In this document: positions 33,544 through 45,805 of the stretch, one piece after another
Numbering within the stretch: position 1 is the first letter of the stretch
Layout of the letters: every line of letters starts with the position of its first letter
NCBI GenBank assembly: GCA_015227615.1
Contig: JAALGZ010000021.1
Location: 124,001 to 188,000 of the forward strand
Reading direction: 5' to 3'
Length of the DNA: 64,000 nt
Origin: Labyrinthula sp. Ha
Taxonomy: Eukaryota > Sar > Bigyra > Labyrinthulida > Labyrinthulaceae
Notes under the pieces: generated by a model
What the model was told of the DNA's origin: nothing
Databases searched by the model: none
What the model saw: only the letters and a program-made list of their open reading frames with translations
Program-made: the position numbers and the translations under genes

Positions 33544-36500
33544 TATTTTTATTGATCAAAAGGAAAGAATACGGAGTGACAGATTTAGATGTTGGATTAT
33601 CTACAGGTAACACAAGATTAAAATACTCTGTACAAGAGCTATATAGTTTTAATTCAATTCCGATTGCACACACCAATGAAGATCGTGACTGGCTTCTGTG
33701 CTTTCATCCCCTTTCTCTTAAAGTCCGTCTTAGTTGGTAACCCAAAACTCAGTTCACATTCATGTAAGTTAAGTTTTCCTTCGTAAGTTTATCATTTTGG
33801 TTTTCTTATTCTATCACATATTTTTATTGTTTTCAAAGTCCCTTTCTATACATATTCTAAATATTTTTTTAATAAAAAATTTGAATTTGAGAATCCACAG
33901 CAAATATTTTGTTTCAGAAAAACCTTGAAAATAAACTGATCCCAATAAAAGATGTATATCTATACCTTGAACAAAATTCTTCCTACCCCGTCAGTTTCTT
34001 TACGGTAAATACCCCTGAACATTGACTCAAACACTGAGCGATTATGGTACTTTCATTGAGTTTAGGAACTTCACGCTATTGAGCAGCCCTTCTTATCGCT
34101 ATAGGCAAATGGAAAATAACAATTATGTATATAGAGGTTTCATCTTACTGTACAATTAAAAGCATCGTGTACTTCCCCAGCTCAAACTTTTGGCCGCAGT
34201 CGGTGTTTATTCTTCTTCTTGTAGTTGAATCAAATACCTCGAATATAGTCCCACGCGCTCCATCGATCATCCAATATACACACATCAGTAACAATTGTTC
34301 TGTTGAAAGCCGCTATAGGCTTGTTCCCATTTATTTATTTATAAGAAATATTATTTTCCTATTAGGGTGTATTATTTTGTTAATTGTGTTCTAGTAACAT
34401 ATAACAAGTTGACGTAATATTTCTGCCCTTCATGGCTAACTTTATTTGTCATATTTTTTATGGCAACATAGAAAGAATTTTCACTTTTAGCCCGATTATG
34501 AAATAAATAAAATTAGTTTTCTTGTAGTAGCATTAAGCTATTTAATGCTTATATATGAATTTCTGAAAAAGTTTCCGCGGATCTTCTAGAATCATGTGTA
34601 TAAGGGTTGAAATGAATGGATCAAATTCACCCTCTGCTGTAAACATTTCGTTTTCTTCTTAGTATACCCATTTTGGATAACAATACATGTTTCTAGATTG
34701 ATACTTTATATATCTTAAAAACTGAGGTCATAAGATCTTATCAAGATGAGTTTACTTTTAACTAAGTCTTTTTACCAATTTCTTGAGTGTTTAGATCACA
34801 TCTGTCGAGATAACTTGTGAATGCAATTGACCTACCTGAGAAATCCTTGAGAACTAATCTGCAAGCATAAGTTTCCATCGTGGTAGAACCAAATTACCGT
34901 GTTTAAAAAAAGATCAATATGAATTAGTGACTGCACTTGGAATTTATAATTACATACCTTTCTGTATTATGTCTACTCGGGTATACTCTCCCTATTCCTT
35001 TCTTAGTTTTCTGCAGATTTTCTTATAACGAGTTATTCGAGATAAGTTCCACCCCGTTAAATTATTTAAGTTTGAGTTAAGCTAACCCTAAGTACAATTT
35101 AGCATGTGTAAAAGCTCTGGTATTTTACTACATTTGTACTGTGTGGCATTTCATTTTCCTGTAGAGTTTATAAATTTTACGATATAATTGGATCTTTGAA
35201 AACAGCTAATCTGATAATGTTAGACAAAGTGCTCTATATTATGCAGAAATTATTTTTCTACTTTTGAAAGATACTTGTTGGTCTCTAAATCACTCTCTGT
35301 ATGCTCGTGTACTAATTTCGCGATGCTCCCATCGTGCTCTGTTAATGATCAAAGTGATTTTATAGCTTCAAGACAAAACTTACTTAGAAAAGCTTAACAG
35401 AGAGTTGGTGTTAATAAAAATACTATATTTCTTGAAGCTAATAGAGATAATTTTAGTATATTTTAACTAATTATTTAGAAATCGTACCGTACCTGACCCT
35501 ACATCATTTCTCTAAGAGGATGGGTGAGTTAATTCTTTTTTTCTTAGATTTTCTTTTCTTTAGATTGATAATCATTACTGGCGTCACTGATGTTATTGCA
35601 CATGTTTATGGATTCATTCTTCAATAATTGTAGATTTATTACTTTGGCAATAATCCCAATATCAATATAAAAATAATTGCTTACAGTTTTTTTGTTTTTT
35701 TTGTTGTTTTATTTTGTGTGTTCTCCAATTGTATCTTAATCAATTGCACTATCAATAATTTAAATTCCAGAGTCAAGAGGCCAAGTGCCTTTTTGGGTGA
35801 AGAAAAATTTTCATAATTCATTTATTGCATAACTTAAAATCTTATATATAGCTTATTCTCTAGGAACTAAAGTCTCAACCATAAACTATATAGATAACTT
35901 CTTACAGAATCTATTTTTTTCTTTAAATACCAGAGAATTAAAAAACTACTTCTTGAACCCAGGAGCATTACTGCGCATGTATCTTTGTATACAGTATTAA
36001 GTAATGTATTCCCTCTGCAGCTATTATCCTTATCTATTGTGAGTTTTTATCTTGAAGACATGGATTCTTTAGCGAAAGAGCTGCTCAATATGATTATATA
36101 GCAGGCTTGCTAGTATTGCTCCAATAAGCTAAACATTTTCAGAACTACCATTAGCCGTTTTCCAGGCGTGTTCAATGGCATCGAAAACACTATTATAGAA
36201 GAATCATAGCTTAAATTAAATTTGTTGTTTAGTTTTCGTAAACCCCTGATTTCTAGTTTACTTTTGATGATTAGTTTAGCTCGAAAATGCTGTCAACACG
36301 GTTGCAATAATGTCATTACTACAAGTGTCGATTTATATGTCCTTCATATATCTACTATTTAATAATCATACATAAGAATAGCTGAGCCAATGTTTAGGCT
36401 GCCTAAACCATTCTGGGTAACAATAATCATAGAAACCCTTTGCTATTAAAGATCCTAACGTTTGTAGCAATACAGCGCTCTATTACTGTAGTCGCTCAAG

Positions 36501-37503
36501 TAATGAATCAGCACTAAGCTACAAACAAATTGCTCTCAACCTTAAAACACATCTCCCTCATCGACGTATTAGTCAGCTCACAACAACTTTTGTGTCATTA
36601 AGAATTTCCAAATAAAGGATGCACAGTTGAAGCAACGTCAATGTGTATGAAGATGTTCGCCTACTGAAGCAGAATGTAGGACTTTTTTTAGGATTATTAA
36701 TCTTACCTTAATGAACAGCGCATCAGAACTTTTTACAAAGAACGAAGGTACCTTTAGTTGTTTAAATTTAAGCCAAAGTGCTTGAACCTAACCAATGAAA
36801 AACATATATTATATATTTTTTGAGGAGTTAAGAATCATAAAACTTTGTGAAAACAGAAAGTATAGTTACTACTCTAGGTCAATACGCTAAAACACAATAC
36901 TTTCCTTATTCAAAGGTATAAGAAATGAAGAAGTTAATACCCAATTATAGAATAAATCATCTATCTAATAAATTAATTTTTCACTCAAATGGTTAGCTGA
37001 CTTAAGGCATCTTTATTCAAGCAGTATGCAAAGTTGTTATTTACTTGTCTCATCAGGGATTTTTTCTGAGGCATGTATCCTAATCTTCATCAGCTAGACC
37101 GAAGCTGCCGAACATTAGTAATTTCCAAGATATCATACTTTAAGATCCCTTCAACAGTTGCTAGTATATGAACTGTATTGAATGAAATAATGTAAGCCTT
37201 GAGCTCAAAAACCAAGGAAAGCATAATATATGCAGTAGAAAGGTCAGAAGATGAGATGCCACATTGCTCCAGAAGGAAATCAGTTAAGAAGAATTTTGTC
37301 TCATAGAAACCATGAAAAATTTTGCGTTAGACTTCTTCATATTAACATGTTCTATATAACCACAGTTCATTAAACTCTTGATGATAATCATGTGCATCGC
37401 TTGCAACATGCTGCATACTCTGTTTACATTTTTTTCCTCGTACCATTTAATATGTATTTTCTTTTGTATGATACATGCTTCGAAGTCATTGGATGGCATA
37501 TTT

Positions 37504-37514
37504 CCCCCCCCCCC
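37504..37514 (+). repeat. C11 homopolymer
   Basis: Eleven consecutive C, about 440 bp downstream of the stop codon of the Tudor-like/C2H2 gene. Confidence 0.9.
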
Positions 37515-37956
37515 ACCTGTTGACAACAATCTAAGTCTGAGAACTTAAGGTATGCAGCCTACCAAGAATATATAGCTGAAAGTTACAGCCTAGAATTTAA
37601 CTAAGTCTGTGGTTCCAACTTATATAAGCTCAGATTCATAATAACAATAATAAATCTAGAGTATAAAACTTAATTATCAGAGTTAAATAACTTCAGCATT
37701 TCTGTAGTAGCCTAACTCTAGTACCTGTAAGATACTCTAACCATTAGTCATCCTCTTAATTAGCAAACACATTCCATAGAGCTGTTCGCTCAGATTATAT
37801 CCACCTTTCCATGGAAAGGAAAGAAGAAACAGTAGAGCCAATGAAACTTTGCGATTACTTTATAAAAATCTGTATTACGCCGTCTACTAAACCCTTAATT
37901 TAAACATAATACTAGAAATAGATCTATATACACATAAATACCACACCAAAAAAAAA

Positions 37957-39864
37957 CTAGCTGCTCTCGATGGCACTCTTGACTAGACTAACTCCTTTCC
38001 CTTCGGAACTAATTATCAAACTACTCTTCCTCCGTCTGCCACTATAGCTGGTCCTAGATCCCTTTCGCTTTATGCTACCTCTTCTCCCACTTCCCCCTTC
38101 AAGCAATCTTTGCAAACTTTTTCTACTCAATCCGTAATGCCTATATTTGCCTTGAGAGACAACCAGCCTACTGCCAACAGGTTTTCCACGCGTAAATTCA
38201 CCCCCAGTAACACCCTCACCCACGTACCATTCGTATGCCTTAGAGCTTAATCCATACAACCCACGAAAAAATGACAACAGTTTTTCAAAACTACGAAACT
38301 TTTTAGGAGTTCGCTGAGTAATAATACCAAAATAAAAATAAGATAGAACTAAAATTTCTTGAGAAAGAATATCTGTAGGTTTTAAGCAATTCTTGGAGAT
38401 ACATTCAGAGATACTTTCTACTATTTTCTTTGTTTTTTCTGCATAGGAATCTTCATCTAAGTCTTTTTGTTCACTTTCACTTTTTCTGTGCGAAACCTGG
38501 GACAACGCAATTGCATTAGGATGTCCCTCAGATATGTAAAAATCAAAAGCTTCAGGAGATAGTTCCTTGAAAGCAATTTGAAACTCTTTTAGAGCTTGGA
38601 AATCAACTGAATCAATATCTCTTTCCAACGAAAGACAACAATTTAACCAAATTTCTTGCACTAGAATACTTTCTGGGGCCAAGACCTTATGTTCTAGTAA
38701 CCAGCAAACTACCTGAGCTTCTAAAAAACTCTCGTCATTTATGTTTTGCTGCCAATCTCGTCTTCTATTCTCAGGCTTCTTATGTATACTCTTATCTAAC
38801 TTAAACTGAACATCTCTGTTCAAATCAGCTTCCTCTAAAGCTTTTATCAGTTCCTTCGCCTCAGCATGACTCTGCAGATGCTTAATCAATGTAGTAAAGG
38901 ATGACAATTTTGTTAACCGAATCTCAGCTGAGCAAATGGGGCAAATTGTTATATACGCATTTATGATATTTTCTTCCAGTCCTAACTGTGCAGCTACCCT
39001 TCGCAATTTACCAACAGCTATTCTCGTAACTTGAACAAACTCACTTTCTTCGGGGGCCTTATTCTTCTGACAAGATTCATCGGCCGAAACCAACGCGTGC
39101 TCAATTTCGTTTATAGAAGGTGTTTTATCCATATAGAGAGTATGAAACACACTCATTATTTGGGTCTTTATATCTTTCTCTACATTTCCTGGACCTACGC
39201 TCATCGGGCTATTACTCCTAGGGGATCTGTGAATTGGGGTGTGCAAAGTATGTCCAACATTCTGCCTAGGAGGGGAAACATTTTGATGAATATTTAGATT
39301 AGACAAAGAAGTTTGAAGTGTTTGTTTTTCATCCAAAGTGGTTCTCCTCTTAATATTCTTCGACTTCTGAAACCTTAATCGTTCACTCTTCTTATACTGT
39401 GCTGGAAGAGCCAGATTCAGCGGATGTTGATTAAGTTGTTGTATTGCTGAAGTCTGCATATTCAGCCTTTGAATATTATTTAATGTGTTATTCAGATATC
39501 CATTAATTCTGTCCATTCCATTGATATTTAAGAGTTGATTCGCCAAAGAAACACCTCCAGAATAAGCAAAAGCTGCTGTATGTTGTTGAGAACTTTGAAC
39601 ACTAATATTCTGCATTTGTGGTGAAAAAGGTTTCACCTTGGTGTTATATAAACATGAGTAAATTGTCGTTGAATCTATCTCCATCAAATCACATCCTTCA
39701 AATTTCACAATGAAGACGCCGGTTCTTCTATCATATCCGATAATTGACGCCGGAAATGTTCCAAGTGTAAACTGCCTACCAACCAAGGCTTCTGGAGGAT
39801 CATAGGATGTACCCATAGCGGGGGATGATAACGGAGAAGCAAAGTGTTGGAAGTTTTGATTCAT
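37957..39864 (-). CDS. Tudor-like / C2H2 zinc-finger protein with a duplicated helical domain
   Basis: 635 aa from the preferred ATG. Residues about 25-72 resemble a Tudor/SH3-like barrel (GRQFTLGTFPASIIGYD, then GVFIVKFEGCDLMEID). A Gln/Asn/Ser-rich linker follows. Residues 308-333 form a C2H2 finger (C-x2-C-x17-H-x3-H). Residues about 383-448 and 481-552 are two copies of a helical repeat sharing L-x-P-x2-I-L-x-Q-E-I and a final A-x-x-x-Y-x-x-EG. The C-terminus is Arg/Lys/Ser-rich (SGRRGSIKRKGSRTSYSGRR). There is no membrane span. Inferred: nuclear, chromatin or RNA linked. An upstream in-frame ATG at 39939 would add 25 residues, but the TATA box lies between the two ATGs, so the inner one is preferred. 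Confidence 0.7.
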   Translation of the reverse strand: MNQNFQHFASPLSSPAMGTSYDPPEALVGRQFTLGTFPASIIGYDRRTGVFIVKFEGCDLMEIDSTTIYSCLYNTKVKPFSPQMQNISVQSSQQHTAAFAYSGGVSLANQLLNINGMDRINGYLNNTLNNIQRLNMQTSAIQQLNQHPLNLALPAQYKKSERLRFQKSKNIKRRTTLDEKQTLQTSLSNLNIHQNVSPPRQNVGHTLHTPIHRSPRSNSPMSVGPGNVEKDIKTQIMSVFHTLYMDKTPSINEIEHALVSADESCQKNKAPEESEFVQVTRIAVGKLRRVAAQLGLEENIINAYITICPICSAEIRLTKLSSFTTLIKHLQSHAEAKELIKALEEADLNRDVQFKLDKSIHKKPENRRRDWQQNINDESFLEAQVVCWLLEHKVLAPESILVQEIWLNCCLSLERDIDSVDFQALKEFQIAFKELSPEAFDFYISEGHPNAIALSQVSHRKSESEQKDLDEDSYAEKTKKIVESISECISKNCLKPTDILSQEILVLSYFYFGIITQRTPKKFRSFEKLLSFFRGLYGLSSKAYEWYVGEGVTGGEFTRGKPVGSRLVVSQGKYRHYGLSRKSLQRLLEGGSGRRGSIKRKGSRTSYSGRRRKSSLIISSEGKGVSLVKSAIESS

Positions 39865-39902
39865 TTGATTAGTTTTGTTTCTTAAACGGGTAATTTTCTT
39901 AT

Positions 39903-39910
39903 TTATATAA
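39903..39910 (-). promoter_or_regulatory. TATA box that decides the start of the Tudor-like/C2H2 gene
   Basis: On the sense strand TTATATAAATAAG lies about 40 bp before the ATG at 39864 and downstream of the ATG at 39939. A TATA box normally sits 25-35 bp before the transcription start, so the upstream ATG would not be in the mRNA. Confidence 0.5.
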
Positions 39911-42900
39911 AATGACCGAATAGGCCAGGTGTGTTGCATACGATGACTTCATTGTTTCGATAAGAATAATATATAGAGAACTATTAATAGGACATTACTC
40001 GAAAAATGTAAAATTATGCAAAGTCAAAAGAGTCGAATTAATTCACTTAATAAAGACAAAAGTTGAAACTGCATTTAAAAGAAAGCGATCAAATTAATAG
40101 ATTTTGTAAAACTTTTATAGCAAAGAACTATATATTAATGTCCTAGTCAGCTATTGTTACCTAAGACTCAGTTAAGAGAAACTTGTCCCAGTCGGAGTTA
40201 CGTACAGCTGCTTGTACTTGGCCAGTTATGTCACCCACAATATTATAGTAGAACGAATTAGGTTACATATTAGTTGCTTAATCAATAATTTTTTATTATT
40301 TTAAGAAACCAAGTGCAAGAAGAAAGATCTAACGAAACCATGAATTCTTAGTGGGCGACACTCAGCATCACGCCTGAAAGAGATATCATGCTCAAATATC
40401 GGCAGTAAGAATGAGTATTAACGAAGAAATTTCTCCTGAATATCCTAAGAATAAGAAAAATAAAATTTATTCTCCAATCTATGGAGCTTCCATAAAGAAC
40501 GTATGACTTCTTGGGGTTCATAGTGGAGCCATGTAGCAACATCGCTTACGAAGTTAGAGTTTGAGTCTCTAAGTTTCTTGAAATACTGTATAAGAGCAAG
40601 TACTGTAGGTACTTCCTGAAAACAGCTATAGAATTCGAGCTTATTTTTTCCTATGCAGCTAACAGTCAAGAACACTAGTTCGTAATCGGTGGTTTACTTA
40701 GTAGGAGAAAGTAACTTCAAGAAGGCTCAATCAATGATTAAGTGTCGTTAAGCGAAATTGATCCTATAGTCTTAGCATGACATTATATTTTGTTCTTTTT
40801 CTGTACTTTAAAAGCTTGAAATTATTATGCTTATTCTTAACTCACTTTCACTTAACGAATGTCAGCAAACAGTTGAAACAGCTTCTGGGGCCTAGTGATA
40901 GCAACTCCTTTTTTTTTCATATCTGAGCCAGGCTTAACCCGAGCAAATACTACACCAGAAACTGTTATGGATAAAGGCGACTTACAAAGGAGTATTGAAC
41001 AAGAAAAAGTCTAGTTTATTATAAAGAAGATAAAATAAGATCTTAGACCTTCTGCACATGAACGAGGTTCCTTATGATAAATTGGCGCGGGTACACTATT
41101 TATTAGAACCTCTATACAGTAGAGGTCCAAGATAAAGTTGAATTTACAAGCTTACTAAAATATCATAATGGTTCCATCATATCCAATAATGCATTATTTA
41201 TGAGTGCCAGTTTGTTATCATTGGTGCTTATGATGTGTTTCTCTTGAACTACCGCTATGTCGTACACCAATTTCAACTGATTAAAATATATACGAAAGAA
41301 ACCCTTACCGACATAGTTACATACTTTCCCGTGTCATTTTTTCTGATTTCTATAGATCACAAAGAATTCAACAATTGACGGCAATTGGCATGTGAAGAAT
41401 TTCTCGAATGTCTTCATGTCCTATACTTGGTTGCATAATATTGTAGGAAACTACTATTTATATCCTCTTTCGAAATTAAAAGTAAGAGCATCTGTCACAT
41501 CGATCTTAGAGATGTTAAAGACTAATTATCTACAATTAAAACTGAGCCACATTATAACAAAACTTTAGACATTGTAACAAATAGCTACTAGAGAATGGGA
41601 ACTAGTTGAAGTTAGGGAAGGCGACAAAGGAAATGCGATGTCTGTATTCCATGCCTCCATGATTATAAGAAGAATTCGTACACTAGCAGTAAAATAAGAG
41701 TATATTTTTCAAACCAGAAAAATAATCGATACAACAGTAGTGATATATAATCTCGTTAGCTACGAAGAAATTCTATCACATATAGGGTATACCGGTGTTC
41801 ATAGGACAACCCAAGATCTTAATAAAAAACTATAAATATTCGCTGATGTTACAGGAATCGCTTATAGATGAAAGAAAAATATATCGAAAATCATCTTATC
41901 GACATATGTGTGAGAACGAAATCTTTACACTAGCCATTCTTGTCAATTGTAAATTTCAAAATTATGCACCTGTCGAAATTGACCAGACTTAGAGTCACAA
42001 GAGTAAAACATATAAATGCAAAGATCAAGTAAGCAAAGCAGACAAAGCTAAGCGGATATAGTTTTCTTAGTGCTCTTATTTTTGTTATTTCAAACAAGAT
42101 TTCGCATTCTATCTGTTTATCAATACACTATATGCATCATCTTTATGTTTAAAGATTGAGATTTATGTTCATAAAAAATTGAATGAAAGGAGTTCAACGG
42201 ATCTAGCCTTCATCGTTACCCAATGGAATAATGCAAAAAACAAAAAGTACACATTTTAGTTTTTGGTTGTTGTAACATTTTTATTGCCTCTAGCTTTTTT
42301 CATTGGAATTTGTGGAAAAAAGTTATCTCTGCTTGATCATACTGGTAATTTGTTCCATCATTCAAAACCTCGAAAGCAATACATGCTCTGAGAAAAATAT
42401 AGGACATGTAATGATAAATTCAAACGGGCTTGAGAACTTGAATAAGCTTTCAACTTTTATTTCCAGCATCTTTTGTCCCAAGCCTTACTCTTTGCTGGAG
42501 ATCATGGTTATATGTTTTTACTCTCTATATGGTTTGTATTGATATCAGTTTTTCAAAGTATTAATTTCTTCACGACGAACTTAAAATGATCTAAATTATA
42601 ACTATGAACTCTTTATTTTTAAGCAGTTATAGTCATTTTACTGATTTCATCTGTGAAATTGCTTATTATGTCTTTTTTCTTTTAAATCTGACCAATTTTA
42701 ACAAGTTTCTAATTTTTGCAAATTGGTCTGGCCTCAATGCCTGACGCTGATTTTTTTTAACCAGAATAACTACAAGGCACTTCCCAGAAGCATTGCGTTC
42801 CCAAAATTTTCTTAATTTTGGCAAAAGTTGGGCTCTCGGTAATGCTATGCTCACAGTTTGTCTTCGTATATGAATATAGACAAGGGTTGTATATACCACA

Positions 42901-44975
42901 GCTATCTCATATGGTCCATATGGCCGCACAACTCATATTTTTGTTCAAGCTGGTGCAATTATTTTATTTTCCAAGAAGGGATGGACCAAATTAAAGTAAT
43001 ACATTCTAATAAAATAAGTGATACATTTACATTTCGTTAGGGATGGTTAATGATGACAGCTTTTATGCAACTATATTAAAACTAGTCGGAGAAATTTATA
43101 AGGTTGATGTGTTGAATGTGTCGACAGAACTACTATAACTTTGTTTTCTTTAATCAAACTGTGTACCTAATTTATTTTCATCTGCTCTTTTCTGAAACGG
43201 TGACATTTGCTAAGTAGGAGAAGGGGTTTTAAATGCTTAAGTGTTAATATAACAGCTGAAAATTCTTAAAGCTGAGTAAAAGATACCAAGAAACTAAATG
43301 TTATCCCCAACCAATAACATTTTTCAATTACGGAATAGCTAAGGTAAGATATTAAGAATATCACGATGTTCGTGTCAAAGTGTGAAAGAAAATAAACCAT
43401 AAAAGAGGATAATAGGAACAGGAAACATAAAGATTCAAAATGATAATATAAGGAATGAACTTACGAAAAATATGTTACTGGGTTCCAATATTAAAAAATT
43501 TGGAAAACTTGAGATCCTATGTGCACACTAATTATAAATTTGGTAGAATAGGATCTATGGAATACATGTACAGGTTCAAAAAGTAATTTACTATTTACAG
43601 AAATATGAAACTATTTTTTAATAATGCAATATCTCCCCCAGTTTTACCAAGCAACAATATTTGATATATAATCCAGCTTTCCTATCATCACCGCTCTTTA
43701 ATTAAATGCATTCTTGAATGCTCTGCTATCCCAAAGTATAAAACTAAGTTTCCTACGTACTGCTAACATTATCCAGAAAAACTTGCATATTGTATATATC
43801 CTAGAGAATTGTAAAAATAATACCGGCGTCATAGATGGTCTGCTATGAGTTGGACCGTCATCCAGTATCTTTCCAACTCAATGTAAGTTATATTGACTCC
43901 GATGATCAGATTACCGCATGCAGAAAACAAGCTGATTGATTTGAATGTGTAGAGATTAGTTAGTTAACTCGATGCATAGCATCCACTATAATACAAAGTC
44001 TGTGATAAATTTAGTAATAGAACAGAACCAAAAGTTTCTTAAACATTAAATTATAGAAACATTTTAAAGTCATAAAAATGCCAGAGATATGAAAATAATG
44101 TAAATGCTCTATAAAAAGTGTCATTCGTGTTTCTATCTTGTACATACTACTCAACATAAAGTTGGCGTTAGAAAAAACTCTGTAGTTTTAAGATAGTCAT
44201 ACTTTTGCTTCAATTTTATATCACCGAACGTTGTTACTCTAAGAAAATAAACATTATTTAAACTAATATAAAAACCTTGAGATTAATTTAGTCTTCATTT
44301 GACATACTAAACTGGTTTCAGCACAAATTTCTCTTAAATTCTAACGAATGTTGCATTATATTGCTGCTTTTGAATACATGCATACATGATGGTATAGTTT
44401 GTATGAGAGGTGAATAAGATATCCTTGTACCTAACATATACTGCCAGATAAGCTTTTACTATGCTGAAACCTAAACCAAGACCACACGATATATCAATAC
44501 CAAATATGAATGCATTTCTGTAAAGTTTGCATACAGTGTATGAAAGCTTAGGTGCACAGTTCTAGACCCATGCATTACCAGTTCATCTTTTCTCACATAA
44601 TCTTCTCGGTATGAGAGATTGTAAGTACTTTGGTATGGTGTATTATGATAATCTGTCCTTATGCGCGTGAAGATCCTAGATTAAAAATAGAAAAGCTGCA
44701 GGGATATTACCCTCAACTCTAATGAAAAGTAAGAACTAAAATTTTTATTAGGTGTGGTAGGTGGGGTAACGTGCACTAACTTCTATTTATTCTAAATAGG
44801 TTTGTATGTACTGAGAACTTTTATTATATGACTTCAATCTATCAACCTAGGATTAATAAGAATCAACATTTCCAATCGTGAAGAGCCACTTACTTGACAT
44901 AAACTTCACATTAAATATGTTGAAATTAAGTAAATTAGTAGGGCCAAACATCAGTATTTCTATTTATGAGATATG

Positions 44976-45275
44976 ATTTAGACAAGTAATTATCCGTATC
45001 GTATATATGTGTATGAGGATACGTATACTAACTTAAATAAACTGAAAAAGCTTGAAAAGGGCTTTAAAATGATATAAGTAACGTCTTCTAACTCCCAGTA
45101 GTTGTTGAGATATTAAGGTTTTCCGATCTGTTGTTTCCGGTGCTTATGTATTAGTAAAGATGTATTGTTTAAAGTTACACCAATTTTACGGCAATATAAT
45201 GTTGTATTATAACTATATAAAGTGTAAACAGTCGGTACGGAGAGACTCGTACACCCGACTGTTTAGTGTCTGACT
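44976..45275 (-). repeat. Solo LTR of the copia family with 5-bp target duplication
   Basis: Reverse complement of the copia LTR over exactly 300 bp without gaps. By hand count it differs from 4635-4934 at about 31 positions (roughly 90 % identity). It is flanked by the direct repeat ATATG at 44971-44975 and 45276-45280, a typical copia target-site duplication. This fixes both LTR ends. No internal copia sequence adjoins, so it is the product of LTR-LTR recombination and clearly older than the element at 1-4934. Confidence 0.92.
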
Positions 45276-45534
45276 ATATGATACTTTAAACTACGTTGTA
45301 AGGTCAAAATTACCTTTTGTTTGTGCATATATTTTCCTTTGAAAATATTTACTTTACCACAGAATAATTTAATAATCAAATATGATAAGAAGGGTTAAAA
45401 ATATTTCTTTCTCGTTATCTCCAATTAAATAGAGTATAACGGTAAGGAATTTGGAAACAAATCTCGAATCCTGTAACACTTAAATTTTCTTCATCCAAAT
45501 TTCTACAACAACCAAAAAAATCAGGTTAAAAGAA

Positions 45535-45805
45535 GCAGGTACCAAGAAGTCAAGTGCGTGATTTCACTTTACCGAAAGTTTACACTATACATAGCTATAA
45601 AACAAAGCCATATTACCACATAATTGGTAGTATTTTACGTAATAGTACTTGAACTATATGTAAGCACCATCAATAGCAATTCGATATCTCAAGAACTACA
45701 AGGTGTTTTAAGACACTATTTATATCTTTTGAAAGCTCTGTTCAAACCATTTTACATAGTTCATTCAATATACATTTATTCATAGTAATTAATATTATAC
45801 TCTTA
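45535..45805 (+). repeat. Old, divergent LTR relic of the same family
   Basis: In + orientation, words of the LTR recur in the right order: GTTTACACTATACATAG, CATAATTGGTAG, GTAAGCACC, CGATATCTCAAGAACTAC, then TTTGAAAGCTCTGTTCAA and TTCAATATACATTTATTCATA. Divergence is far greater than in the solo LTR, and both ends are approximate. It lies 260 bp from the solo LTR, in opposite orientation. Confidence 0.7.

Larger units (their letters stand above)
29695..37956. other. Gene-poor desert 3
   Basis: About 8.2 kb. It begins with about 350 bp of extreme AT-rich DNA, then a CTCA/TGAG repeat patch (30055-30330), then mixed-composition DNA with no convincing gene. It contains C11+A9 (32078-32097), G9 (33535-33543) and C11 (37504-37514) runs. 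No RNA gene or transposon was recognised. Confidence 0.5.

Noticed and set aside
42303-42542. 79-codon stretch with a signal-peptide-like hydrophobic run
   Set aside because: It starts at TTG, lacks an early ATG and is not near a promoter-like element. Probably chance.
42666-42929. 87-codon basic open stretch on the minus strand
   Set aside because: The content is protein-like (Lys/Arg-rich C-terminus), but there is no ATG in the frame and no plausible short-intron junction was found. Kept only as a note in desert 4.
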